64,000 bases of DNA, taken from Ascidia mentula. Lineage: Eukaryota; Chordata; Ascidiacea; Phlebobranchia; Ascidiidae. The translations under genes and the position numbers were made by a program. Below the pieces are notes generated by a model. It saw only the letters and a program-made list of their open reading frames with translations, was not told the origin of the DNA and did no database searches. Within the stretch, counting starts at the first letter, position 1; every line of letters starts with the position of its first letter. Of the stretch, positions 1-11,299 are shown piece by piece. The stretch covers positions 21,581,001-21,645,000 of the forward strand of contig OX387199.1 in the NCBI GenBank assembly GCA_947561715.1. The letters are read 5' to 3'.

Positions 1-148
1 GGTGTTTTGCACCCCAATACATATTGCGCAAAGATACCAATTTTAATTCTAATTTTAAAGTTGGGTATTTTCTTGTCGCCGGGAAAATGGTCACCAGATT
101 TTAAATTGTTGCAACATTTTACGTGAACACCCTTGCGCGACGAGGCGG

Positions 149-164
149 AACATCACGTGATGTT
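149..164. repeat. Perfect 16-bp palindrome with CACGTG core
   Basis: AACATCACGTGATGTT is its own reverse complement. The same palindrome is at 39140..39155, a CG-cored version (AACATCGCGCGATGTT) is at 38084..38099 and a degenerate one at 38724..38739. All sit just after a GAGGCG(A/G)A word. An E-box-like binding site or a relic of a tandem repeat unit are both possible. Confidence 0.6.
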
Positions 165-968
165 TCCAGACCCCTGGGGCCACGAACACCATTGTTTTTC
201 TCAAAAGTAAGGGATTTTTATAAAGACTACGTCCACTTATAAGTTTTTGTGATCTTCGAAAGAAGAGGTACTACACAAGTTAGTTTCATCGAATCAATTT
301 GCTGCAAACATCATCAGGACCTTTGAGTCCAAGTGCATGGAGGTTTTACATTGTCAGTGAAAAATTCCACCCAAACTATGTAAATGTATACGATATGAAG
401 ACAAATAAGTATGGGACATTAATTTTACTTTGCGACTTTACTACGCAAAAAATATTTTTGCTCTGATTAATAACTTAACAACAATAGTTGTATTTTCCAT
501 TGTGTAACAGCAATATTGACAGGACTTAATAGTGGTGTAATCAAACGCTAACTTTTTCCACAAGACTTATATTGTCAAGTCCTTGAAATAGTAATGTTTT
601 CATGGACTGGTTGAGTTGAGATGGATAATAGTCAGCAAGCTTCGGCTCTGGAATTTAAATACCGAGCTAACCTAATCACATGGCGACGCCCTCGTATTAA
701 ATCTGATTTAATTCCTTTCATTGTAATATTAATAATGGCAGTTGTTATGGTGCCGGTTACGTCACATCATTGAGAAACATACTTGAACTTTGTTGTAGAG
801 CTAATTAAATTGTTGAAATTCCACTCTTGTTAGTTAAGGCGATCCCTAGGCTTTATCAAAAACAATTTGCAGCAACCCATATAAAAACCGCAATGGTATT
901 TCAGACCTCCAAAACATTTAAAAATGTTGCACAAGACAAAAAACAACAAGTGCTGAATTTGCACGTAC

Positions 969-1052
969 CTCGGAGGCAGCAACCGGCACGCCCATGCTAG
1001 CCTTAGCTCGTAACATAGCCTGCTCGCGCAGTCCGTCATTCGCCTGGCCACG
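969..1052 (-). other. GC-rich 84-nt exon-like segment
   Basis: On the minus strand an 84-base GC-rich stretch lies between an acceptor-like tttgtttatag and a strong donor-like CCGAG|gtacgt. It stays open for 28 codons (reading ARRMTDCASRLCYELR and on). The duplicate at 40078..40161 differs at one base, which is silent in that frame. It may be an orphan exon, a noncoding exon or a SINE core. No adjoining exons were found. Confidence 0.3.
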
Positions 1053-1620
1053 CTATAAACAAAGGACTGCTATTTACGGTCTTACAGTAGCACTAAAGAG
1101 GCAAAACGAAGTTATGACAGCAGTGAGGTTTTACTACCAAGATTTAAATAGATTTCGCCTGTTTGTAATCTTTCGAAACATGAACATTTGTAAAATGATT
1201 TGATTTAAATGAGTTTCATTCACAAATCTCTACAAAAAAAAACAGCGAATGATTTCATTCACAAACATCTACTAACAAAATATACCACAGCGAACTACAC
1301 TAACTATGTACTCAGTGCAAGTTCTTTTACGCTTTAAACAAACAGTTAGCTTCACATAACAGTTTTACACCAAGCGCAAGGATAGATTGTGAAGCAACGC
1401 AACTCCAGAAACAACTTCCCTATAATGAGGAAATTTTGTTTACAGTAGGCAATAAAATAATGGATATACGATCCAATCTACATCAACATATGGAAGCTCG
1501 AGCAACTCAAGTTGAATGGAATATTACTAGATATAAGTGTGGAGACAAAAGTTTAGGTCGAATATTCAACAGGCAATGGCCTTACTGCGTTTGCTTCAAG
1601 CATCAGGAAATTTGGGTTGA

Positions 1621-1626
1621 TTTATT
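1621..1626 (-). terminator. Poly(A) signal of alpha-1
   Basis: AATAAA on the minus strand, 36 bases past the stop codon of the alpha-1 gene. The matching signal of alpha-3 is at 40731..40736. Confidence 0.5.
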
Positions 1627-1661
1627 TCATTACATCTTGTTGCCTCATATCTTGCCTTGTT

Positions 1662-3132
1662 TTAAAGTTTTTCAGAGAAGTCCAGACAGAGTTGAGTAAC
1701 TTCCTCTTCCTCGCTTCCTTCAGGACTTTCGATTTCATGGAAGAGTTCTTTCTTCTTTTGTTTCAGCGCTTTATTTTCACCTCCATCAGGTTCCAGGTAA
1801 CTGTTGTAAAAAAACGCAATCGTGGAAAAAATGGTTGTTTCTGCAATTATTATCGGTTAAGATTACAAGCTGGCATCGCTTAAAATGTGAAATCTTGCCA
1901 ATGTCGTTCAAAAATAAAATGCATGAAAACGACGACGAATTGAAAATTCGGAAAACTGAACTATGAAAAACTGTTCAGGGATGCTTTTCATTAAAAAAAT
2001 TAGTTTCAATTATGTTCAACAAAAGTATTGCCCAGAAATGTGTAACTTGTAACCTTTATTATGAAATTTCTGTGAGCTGCCGGCAGATTTTGTTTATATA
2101 TTCATGTTTTGTTATACACCACTGGCGGCACTATTGATTTTGCCTTTGCTCGGCCTTATACTGTTTCCGCCTTGTTTTCTCTGTAAGGATGCACCTAGTT
2201 TGGTGCTCAACGGATGGCGTTGGCTATATATTCACTACAAAGTCTTTTCAACAGTGCCCATCTGTCTTCAGCTTACAGACTGTGTAACTAGTTTTAATTT
2301 ACACGATAAAAACACACAAATGATTTTTTTCAAGAAATAAAGTTAAGTTTAAGGACTTAGCGTATGGAGGAATTATTAAATTTTACCTTTTTAACATTTC
2401 CTTCGCTGCTTTTTCTCTTCCATAAAAACTCTTCTCACGAAACACTTTAATGAGGTCTTCTATGATATCTTCTTCGTTTTTTTTCTGTACTTTTGTTTTC
2501 TTAGTTATTTTTACTCTTAAAATACAAGCGGCGATGCAGGATGATACAGGGATGGATTGGTAGACATCATTATCAGCTACTCGTCTGGCAATCTCGAACA
2601 ACAAAAGAACTGAAAACTCGAAAAACCGATCCTCGTTGTCACTTCTGGTATTTATTGATTTTGTCATAAACTTCTCAAAATATTCACAAAATCCACGCAA
2701 TTTCACCCTATGATCTTTATGGAGAAAGTAAACGTAACTGTTGGGTTGGTCTGTAAGAGCGGAGGTAATGATTATACCATTACCAGGTTGGTCTACAGAT
2801 GGGTTGGCAAGCAAAATAACATTTCGTTTCCCACCGGATCCGCAGCGAAAGAAGATGTAGTTTCCTCTTTCGAAACGTTCTGCTTGCTGTGGGGTTTTGT
2901 TTTTGACAATTTTAATGAAGTTTTTGAGTAATCCTTTCCCTTTCAGCCCTTCACAATTATATATCTTCACAAGTTGTCGTGGAACGCAATGATTTCCTCT
3001 GTTTCCAGGATATGCCTGTTGGTATGTTGTAAGCTTCTTCACAAGATCTTTCACTTCATTGGTTTCATTTGTGATACGATTAATCATTTTAACCCATCTA
3101 AGTACTACATAACGCACGTTAAAAAGCGGCAT
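1662..3132 (-). CDS. Alpha-1: tandem-family protein, two exons
   Basis: Unrecognised family protein of 294 residues; function unknown. Exon 1 is 3132..2387 and exon 2 is 1800..1662, joined by AAAAG|gtaaaa and acaacag|TTACC, which keeps frame. Visible order: KGKGLLKNFIKIV (residues 64-76), NYIFFRCG (91-98), NVILLANP (104-111), DQPGNGIIITSAL (114-126), LRGFCEYFEKFMTKS (145-159), FFEFSVLLLFEIARRV (170-185), SIPVSSCIAA (193-202) and a closing helix to MLKR (249). Exon 2 adds SYLEPDGGENKALKQKKKEL and an acidic tail ending FSEKL. The MPLFN start is shared with alpha-3 and alpha-4. There is no signal peptide or membrane span, so a cytosolic or nuclear protein is likely. Nearly identical to alpha-3 apart from a cluster of six substitutions at 2851..2983. 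Confidence 0.8.
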
Positions 3133-5126
3133 GTTCTTCTATTGCGTCACACAAACCCCGACTGTTCAAACCTACACAAAATTGCCACCGAGTGACAGCA
3201 AAGTTAGTCTTTCAACAGATGTTATGCAGCTTTCACTGCTGCCAAACGTAAGTAACCCTAACTGCACCGATGCTTGCAGTTCGAAGACGTAAAGTTCAAA
3301 TTAAAGCAAGCTTCAACCGCCGGTAGAAAACTCAGGCGGACACCGGGAAACGCGACAGCACGACAACGGCCAATACGCAATCCCCGCCAGTAATGCAATC
3401 GAATTTGTAAATTCATTTCATCACATCGTGAGAATAACCTACGAACCAAAGCGGAGTTGGAACACTTTTCATTGTTTAACGGGATTTTTAAGAGCAAATT
3501 CGTCCCTTATAACGCAGAAAAATGACTGCCTTCCCCAAAACAAGTATAGTGCCACGCGTATACCAGTCGAAATTGCCCGGCACCGGTGAAGAGCAAACCA
3601 GGCTACAAACCATAGGTTTAATCAACTGCAAGCATTTGTTTGATCGCTTACAGCAGTCTCAACCCACCAAGTTCGGTTACCAACTGACCGAGTTAGAACA
3701 ATTGTCTAAAAAAGGCATAGTGCTTAAACCAAAAGCAACTAAGGAAATTGCATTTTTAAGTAAACACTATTTTTTTTATTAAAAAGTAAAACCCCGGGCG
3801 ACCTGTCATGTAACAATGCTTATACAACTATGCAATATGTATACAAGCGGAAAAAACATTTGTATTTGCTTCACATGTTTACTGGTTATTAATTTATTAT
3901 AGCTGAAAAACTGTATTTCGATGAACTATCACATGCCCTTACATGTTGACCTATGTCCAGCAGGCACAACTACACTTGTTTTTGTAATCCCTTACACTAT
4001 CTCTATGACCTACTGCAGCTATCACTGCTGCCAAACGTAAGTAACCCTAACTGCACCGATGCTTGCAGTTCGAAGACGTAAAGTTCAAATTAAAGCAAGC
4101 TTCAACCTCCGGTAGAAAACTCAGGCGGACACCGGGAAACGCGACACGACAACGGCCAATACGCGTATTGACATCCGGCCGCTATCAACAACTGTCGGTT
4201 AGCGCGCGTCATCGCCACGCGCAAACAGGGTTATAAATGTGGCCTATTGTGTAAGGTGCAAAACCACAAAACGTATTGTTGAGGCAAGTGTGACTTTTTT
4301 TAAATGATTGCTAGATGTACATTTCGCGGTATATTGCAAAATATCAACGCAAACCTTTGTAGAAACAATGCAACGGAAAAGTACTTCAAAACTGCACCAG
4401 ACACATAACAGTATCCCAGGCAAATACAGCCTGCCCTAATTTTGTTGCCTTTTTTGCTGACGAAAATAAATGTATGTTTGCCATAACGGCCGGACAAAGT
4501 AATCCAAAGCTGTCTCACAATAAAACGCAAAACATTTACACAAAGTTCTATGCACGATCACAACACAAAAGTTTTCCAGGAACGACCAAAGTCCTGTCTA
4601 TTCGGTTCCGTTTTGTCGTGACCTGTCGCAGTGTCATTTGCAGCTAGAAGGGACAATTCTCCACTGTACGTAGTTTGTTTTGTGGCTCTATACCTCCATC
4701 TAGCGCCAGTTTTTATGACGGCTTAAATAAAGCAAAAAAATGCAAACACACAAAAAAATCATCAGAAACGCGGTGTTTATTGTGAAATTAGTACGGAATA
4801 TTTCTTTGTGTAATACAAGCGTAAAACAACAAGAAATCAGAATGGAAATCGACACAGTTAAAAGCGCTATTATAAAATACAAGTATCTAAGTGCCCTTTA
4901 TTAATACATTGAACTTGGTGTTAAACGAAACACAGTTTACATCGCAAAAGCTAACACATGGACATTTACGGATTGTAAAATTAGAAAAAATAACATATTG
5001 CACATTGAAATAACAATATGTGATAAATGTAAATAAGTATTATCCTTGCAATCGCGAAGGTTTAAACTTATGTTAACAGATGGTTTGTGGATATTCACAA
5101 ACTGTTTTGTCGTCCAGTTATGTACA
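3133..5126. repeat. Intergenic block between alpha-1 and beta-1, with internal direct repeat
   Basis: No gene supported. About 130 bases at 3228..3358 recur at 4018..4148 with few changes. The part at 3450..3690 belongs to a recurrent intergenic block also seen near 8840, 11430, 35400, 36730, 42560, 47200 and 57990. The part at 4180..5000 is the standard DNA downstream of beta-type genes, recurring near 9320, 12640, 24220, 28070, 31920 and 43230. The plus-strand frame at 3522..3782 overlaps the recurrent block and is not kept in its other copies, so I do not call it a gene. Confidence 0.75.
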
Positions 5127-6631
5127 TCATTGTTTAATATCGGTTGCAGCTGGATTGAAGAGTCGTTTCATTAGTTTTTCTTTTTCTTCCTTCGTACCTC
5201 CTTCCTCGTAAAACCTATTTTAACCCAACCAAAAAGTTATAAATATAACGCGTTTTAAATATATTTGTATATCCAGTCCAATGTCTCAAATTATGATGGG
5301 CAGCGTAGACTCAGTTACACTACGATGTGCATTTTGTAGAAACGATCGATTTGAAAGCAAATCCTGAAAACATTTTTACTTGTAACGTTCTTTGCTTTTA
5401 CTTGTGTAAAACGATTTAGGGATCTGTAGAAAAAACTTCAAGGTTATTGGGGGCCAGCATTTATTTTCTATATGCGCTCTGATAAATAAGAGTTAGTTTC
5501 AGTTATTCAGGAGATATATGACTCCTTCCACACGACCATTTGCACAGGCGAAAATCTTTTTTACACCAACCTTAGAGAACATGTCACGAATGACTACAGG
5601 AAGCAGTCTGTGTGACCGACGGATTTGTCTTTTTTCGCATCAACATTTGCCGGAAACTCGAAACGGAGTAGGTTTTCTTACTGTTGAGTTTTGTTGCGAT
5701 TTTTAATTTTTTTGCTATTCCTTTAGACAGAAACCGGGAATGCCAATAGGCACAATTATTATTTCTATTAAAAACAAAGACCTTATATTGGCGCTTATCG
5801 CCTATCACCCCCTTTCGAGTTTCCGGACAACACTAACCTCTTCAGGATGTTTCTTGCGGCATTTTCCCTCATATCCAAATCCCCTTGAAACACTTTTTCC
5901 AGCTGCCTAAATACATCTAACTCATTTTCATTTCTCTCTGACATGGAAACCCTTAACATAGAAACGGTGATGCAGGATGACACAGGGATGGATTGGTGGA
6001 CATCACCATCAGCAAGTCGTCTGGCAATCTCAAACAACAAGAAAACAGAGATCTCGAAAAATCTACCACTAAAATTTCTTTGGTTTTTGATGTAAACTGA
6101 TTTTGTCATAAACTTTTGAAAGTAATACGGAAAACCTTGAAACTCGTATGTTTTTGGCGGTTGAAGCAAGTATTTAAATGTGTTTGGTTGGTTTGTGAGG
6201 GAAGAAGTCATCATTAAACCATTCCCAGGTTGATTGCAAGTTGGATTTGCGAGCAAGATAATATCTCGATTCTTACCGGGTCCACAACGGAAGAAGAAGT
6301 AATTTCGGGCTTTATACATTTCTCTGTGTTGAACAATATCAATGAACTTGTACAGCAACTTTTGACCCTTGACCACCTCAAAGTTGTAACTTGCCACTCG
6401 TTTACCAGGAGCCAGGATATTCTTTTCATCGCAATATTTTTCCAAATTTGTCAAGAGGTGATGGTTGGTTGGCATGACAACTTGTGGAAAATAGCTTCGA
6501 AATATTTTGTCGTACTTTCTAAACTCATCATAACTTTCTGTCTTGGTCCCAATGTTTCGTTTCCACGAGACTCGCCCAGGCCATATTTTACGAGACCCCA
6601 AAACGCCGTAACATTTAATTACTCTGGCCAT
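5127..6631 (-). CDS. Beta-1: tandem-family protein, two exons
   Basis: Family protein of 293 residues; function unknown. Exon 1 is 6631..5838 and exon 2 is 5214..5127. The junction CTGAAGAG|gttagt to aaaatag|GTTTTAC keeps frame. I chose MARVIK as the start because beta-4 has a stop just upstream of the same Met, although here the frame stays open to 6649. Order: YDEFRKYDKIFRSYF (34-48), VKGQKLLYKFIDIV (87-100), NYFFFRCG (110-117), DIILLANP (123-130), NQPGNGLMMTSSL (133-145), FFEISVFLLFEIARRLADGD (191-210) and SIPVSSC (214-220). Exon 2 gives FYEEGGTKEEKEKLMKRLFN and ends ATDIKQ. Beta copies carry about 27 extra N-terminal residues compared with gamma and epsilon. The 623-base intron is well conserved among beta copies. 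Confidence 0.8.
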
Positions 6632-8580
6632 CCAATTCCTTTTAACCAACTAGCAACAAATGTTTCGACTAAAAAATTCTGTGGTTAAAATAAAGTTAAT
6701 ATTTCGTGCCAAGTCTACCTAGTTGGGAACCCAACCGATCGCTGAATGGCCGAAAGGAAATTTGGGGCTTCCTCGTCTAACAGCCATCCCACAATCTAGT
6801 AGTTTAGTTTAAGAACTCTTTACCGATATTTTGTGATATCTGATCTTTCGCTTGCAATATATATTGTGGAAAACACACAAACTTGTCCTTATATCGACCC
6901 TATTGTCCGAACTTGCCCGGTTGCTGCTACAGTATCATGATGGTGTTTTGTTGTGACAAACAACAACCACGTTACCTCAACGAAGCCACAGAAGTTTAAA
7001 CAAAAACCCGCTAATGTAAACACCAGGAAACTACTTACTCCTTCACAGGAGTTTGTAAACTCAAATATCAACACTAGTATTCTCATAAAATTTGGTAAAT
7101 TGTTCACCACGAACTAGCAGGCGCACCATGTTGCACCACTACTACATCATGCTCATTAATAGGAGTTCAAAATTTGAACATGTGGTCTTTACTTCACGTG
7201 AAAATTTTGCTTTTTTAGTGAGAAAACACTTATATTCCCATCGATATTAACACCAGGTAGATGCGCCAAATTTCAGGCCATGACATATTCGCAAACTGTC
7301 GTAGATCAACGTTTTAATTTTAACGTTTGGAACAACATTCATTGAGCTGCTGACATTAAACGGAGTTTCGACCTGCCAGGTCTCATCAGTGCAGCTGGTG
7401 AATGAAGTTGGTCATGCCGACAAACTAACTAGAAAGAAGCTATTCCACTGTGGTGAATTTACATTCGCCGTCGTTAGGAACCAAACTACAGGTACGACAT
7501 ACCGGGAACGAACCACAGAGCACACAATGGGCAAGTAACCGCTTGAAAACCGATAGTGTTGTCGCCTATTGTCACCAAAACAAAGAGCTTATATGTCGAA
7601 ACAGTGGCCGTCTGTATGCAGCTCACAGAAATCATATCATAAGCTCCATTTGCTCATATATATGCGACAACGTTTCTATACCACTGACCTGAGCGGACTG
7701 TAAATATTTTCATATGCTTCAGCCTTATGCCTCCATTGCACGCCATTTTATGGTAATCACTGCCCATCAATCTATTGTTGAGTTGCTTCCGCCTTGGTTA
7801 ACTTTCTGTTAACTCTGCATTCTCAGGTCTTCTACCTTTGGTATTAATATCAGTGATTATTATGCCATTGTACTTTTACGATTGCGATCCCTCTGCTAAA
7901 GTTTGTGATAATTTTATTCATTCAAATGTTTAACACCGGATTTCATTTAGACAAATTGTGCGACCGGTTTTAGAGGTGATGTCACATACAGCAAAAAGAA
8001 AACAGTCGTGTTGCATGTCAAAAATAAACAACCAACTAACGAACTAACTGATGAAAATCCATAATTTGTGCCCTCCGTTACCTGGACAACGTGTATCTGA
8101 CGTAATGCACCACATTCTTGCGCAATTTATCCAAAGCGAAGGAGTATGTGATAGGGCAATGGCGCTGAAAAGGAGAATAGCTGCTGAAAAGATGTAAGAC
8201 ACAAGGAATAATCCACGTGAACAATTAAGTCTACTGGAGAACATACATTGCTAACAATACACATACTCTAACCATACAAAAACCTACTATGGGGAAAACT
8301 AGTACACAGCCAACATAATCTCAATTTTGGGCAAATCAGTTCCAATTTACTCATTCTTATGTTTCTACCCAAAATAACTCCTTGTTTTAACGAGCTTCGG
8401 ATTCTGTGATGTTTTGGTTTTCTCATCGGATAACACTGTACATTAATGCCATATAAATATTCTTGATCGGGCTTATGCTGTTCATGTGTCGTTGATTACC
8501 TTCTGGGAATTCTGGCGTCTCAACTTTTTGTAAATTCATTACTTACGAGATGCACCAACATTCAACATATTAAGGCACCA
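6632..8580. repeat. Gene-free flank upstream of beta-1
   Basis: No gene supported. 6710..7130 matches 54310..54790 (upstream of the epsilon gene) and, in part, 46075..46340 and 34765..34870. 7690..7810 matches the start of the 3.85-kb tandem units near 24040, 27900 and 31755. 8237..8580 matches 54809..55165. Nothing recognisable is seen in 7150..7690 or 7810..8230. Confidence 0.7.
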
Positions 8581-9823
8581 GAAACGGGATGTTTTTCTAT
8601 TTCGTCACGCAAACCCCGACTGTTGAAACCTGCACAGAATTGCCACAGCAAAGTTAGTCTTTCAACAGATGTTATGTTTGCATTACCTGAAAGACATACT
8701 CAATGATACGTATTATGGAGCAATAAACATTGCGAATCGAGACTGCCAATCCCCGCCAGTAATGCCATCAAATTTGTTCATTTATTTCGTCACTTCGTGC
8801 GATTAACCTACGAACCAAAGCGGAGTTGGAACACATTTTAAATTTTTAACGAGATTTTTATGAGCAAATTCGGAACGTTTAACGCCAACAAACGACTGCG
8901 TTTCCCGGGACAGGAAGTGACACGACCAGACTAGTCCACATTTGCCCGTAACCGATAAAGAGCAAACCCAGATACAAACGATAGGTTTTATTAACTGCAA
9001 GCATTTGTTTGATCGCATACAGCAGTGTCAACCCACCAAGTTCGGTTACCAACTGACTGAGTCACAAAAACATTAGTCTGAAAATGTCAAAGTGCTTAAC
9101 TTAAAACAACTGAGGCAAATCGCATTTTTAAGTAAACACTATTTTCTTTTGTCAATAATTAACATAGACAGCATACAACTAAAATCCCTGGGGAGCTGTC
9201 ATGTAACAATGGTGATATAGCCATGCAATATGTATTCAAGCTGAAAAAAAACATTTTTTTCAAATATTTACTGGTTATTAATTTGTTATAGCTGAAAAAA
9301 ATGTGCCTCGCTGCAACACTGTATGTCACTCTTATATGATGGTTATTTTGTACTCTATCTGCACTTTAGTGTGGATAAATTTGGCCTATTGTGTAAGTTG
9401 CAAAGCCATGTTAAACGAATTGTTGAGGCAAATATGACTTATTTTGATTTATTACTAGTTGTTCATTTCGCCGCAAAGTATATTTCAAATGGTCAACGTA
9501 AACCTCACCCTTTGTAGAAACAATGCGACGGAAAAGTAATTTAAGACTGCACCAGACACACAACATAATCCCAGGCAAACAAAACCTGTCTTACTTTTGT
9601 TGCCTTTTCTCACCTAACGAAGATAAATGCATGTTTGCTAGTACGGCTGGAGAAAATAATCCATAGATTTCTGACATTAAAACGAAAAACTTTTAAACAA
9701 AGTTCTATGCACGATCGCAACACAAAAGCTTTCCAGGAACAAGCAAAGTCCTGTCGACTTTCTGAAAACGTCTGTTCGGTTCCGTTTTGTCGTGACCTGT
9801 CCCAGTGTCATTTGTAGCTAGAA

Positions 9824-10551
9824 TTATTGCAACAACTACAACAATGACAGAGAAAAGAGAAACAAAACTCGAGCTCAAGAAACATACACTAATACACAAA
9901 TCAATATTAAATTACAAAGTATTCCATTTCAATTTAAATTCATTCACTTTATTAGTTCTTAATGCAGTTTTTTTTTTCTGCTGCTCTAACTTGTTGTACT
10001 TGCCGTCGAAACATAGTAAAACAGGGTTGCACTTTGGCCACTTTACATTTGTAAACACAAAATCTTGCTATTAGTAAAATTAAATTGATTAGTTTTTCCC
10101 GATTTGTCCTTCCATTTTCTGTACCAAAAAGTTTAAGTTGATCGGTGATAACAATTTTTTCCATTAATCTAGCCATGCACTAACATTTTCCCAAAAATTT
10201 GCAACATTAACACACATACACAATATATGATAAATTGCTTCCGTTTCGAGTCCACAAAAAACACATTCACCCGTGTCAACCAGTCCGAAGCCAAATAAAA
10301 CGTCGTTCATTACCAATGCCCTCAAATTTACTTTAATTTGAAAAGATCTTAATTTCGTTTCCAGGGTGCATTTAAAATTATTTATATATAACGAGTGCCA
10401 TTGGGCTTCCGTTAGGATCAATTTGGTGGTGATTGCCCATTTATTTTGCTGCTTTCTTGGGGGTTTTCTAATTTTTGAAGCATAATATTCGTATACTTGT
10501 TTTGCGGAATAAAACTTTTCATTTACATAGTCTCTAAGGCGGGTTAAAATA
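9824..10551 (-). mobile_element. 5'-truncated LINE fragment
   Basis: The minus strand encodes a typical C-terminal end of a LINE reverse transcriptase ORF: ETKLRSFQIKVNLRALVMND, then a zinc-finger-like CVFCGLETEAIYHILCMC and FW. The limits are clear because other copies of the host sequence run directly CTAGAAGGGAC, whereas here 728 bases are inserted with AGAA on each side (9820..9823 and 10552..10555), a 4-bp target duplication. Only the 3' end of the element is present. Its 3' tail shows short TTG-type repeats and no long poly(A). The open frame of about 166 codons (10664..10164) starts in flanking DNA, so it is not a gene of its own. Confidence 0.75.
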
Positions 10552-11093
10552 AGAAGGGACAATTCTCCACTGTTCGTGGTATGTTTTGTGGCTCTATACC
10601 TCCATCTTGCGCCAGTTTTTATGACGCAAAAAAAAAAAAACGAAACGCGGTGTTTATTGTGCAATTAGTACATAATAATTCTTTGTATAATACCTGCATG
10701 AAACAACAAAAAAATCACAATGAAAATCGACACTGTTAAAAGCGGAATTATAAAGTAAGTATCTAAGTGCCGTTTATTAATACATTGAACTTAGTGTAAA
10801 ACGAAACACAGTTTACATCGCAAAAGCTAACACATGGACATTTACGGATTGTGAAATTACCGACAACGTATTGCACATTCAAATAACATTATGCGATAAA
10901 TGTAAACAACGCAGTAATATTTCATGCAATGGCATGATTGGCAGGATCGCCCCACTGCGCAGGTCCGCCCCACTGCGCAGGTCCTTGCTTGGCGATCACA
11001 GTTATCGTATCGCGATCATTAGGTTTGCAGGCTTGGCAGCCCAGGCATTGCAGCCTAGTTGGATCAGCCACTTTTTCCTGACAAGTGGGAGCA

Positions 11094-11168
11094 AGCTCCC
11101 GGTGAGGTTTGAACTCGCGACCCTGGGGTAACCAGGCCCAACGCTCTACCAACTGATCTACAGGAGCT
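11094..11168 (-). other. tRNA-like head of SINE (not a functional tRNA)
   Basis: The 75 bases fold as a tRNA-like form: a 7-bp acceptor stem AGCTCCT/GGGAGCT with one G-T pair, a box A-like TAGATCAGTTGG, and a box B-like GAGTTCAAACC. The anticodon arm is irregular, with a loop of about nine bases, and the T stem has a mismatch. I read it as a pol III promoter head rather than a decoding tRNA. Confidence 0.55.
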
Positions 11169-11299
11169 CAGTGGTTTCGGGGGGTATACGGTGGTAGAGA
11201 TCCCCTACGTATATGTGAAGGTTGCCTGGCAAGTTGTGCGCTTGCGCACCAGTGTATCTTGACCACAATATACCCCGTGAAACCACTGAGCTCCTGTAG
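11158..11299. repeat. Inverted repeat with 37-bp arms at the tRNA-like head
   Basis: 11158..11194 (starting CTACAGGAGCTCAGTGG) is matched in inverted orientation by 11263..11299 (ending CCACTGAGCTCCTGTAG) with a few mismatches; a 68-base spacer lies between. The left arm overlaps the 5' end of the tRNA-like head, so the head's first bases and the DNA upstream are present twice, in opposite directions. Confidence 0.75.

Larger units (their letters stand above)
1..1661. repeat. Left end of large segmental duplication (copy 1), gene-free
   Basis: This stretch matches 38991..40771 almost base for base, so it is the left arm of a duplication whose partner lies about 39.1 kb away. No convincing gene is seen. 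It holds a CACGTG palindrome at 149..164, a GC-rich 84-base exon-like segment at 969..1052, and AT-rich DNA downstream of the first family gene. The partner has about 110 extra bases near 39920..40050 that are absent here. Confidence 0.85.

Noticed and set aside
2104-2340. 78-codon plus-strand frame repeated at 41208
   Set aside because: It lies inside the intron of alpha-1/alpha-3 on the opposite strand and is identical only because the duplication is recent; no coding signature.
3522-3782. Plus-strand open frame of 86 codons, also at 42626..42895
   Set aside because: It overlaps a recurrent intergenic block that is not open in its other copies; conservation between these two is explained by the recent duplication.
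10164-10664. Stand-alone 166-codon gene
   Set aside because: It is the 3' end of a LINE reverse transcriptase ORF that runs into flanking DNA.
11094-11168. Functional tRNA gene
   Set aside because: The anticodon arm is irregular, the T stem has a mismatch, and the sequence continues into a SINE-like body and an inverted repeat.
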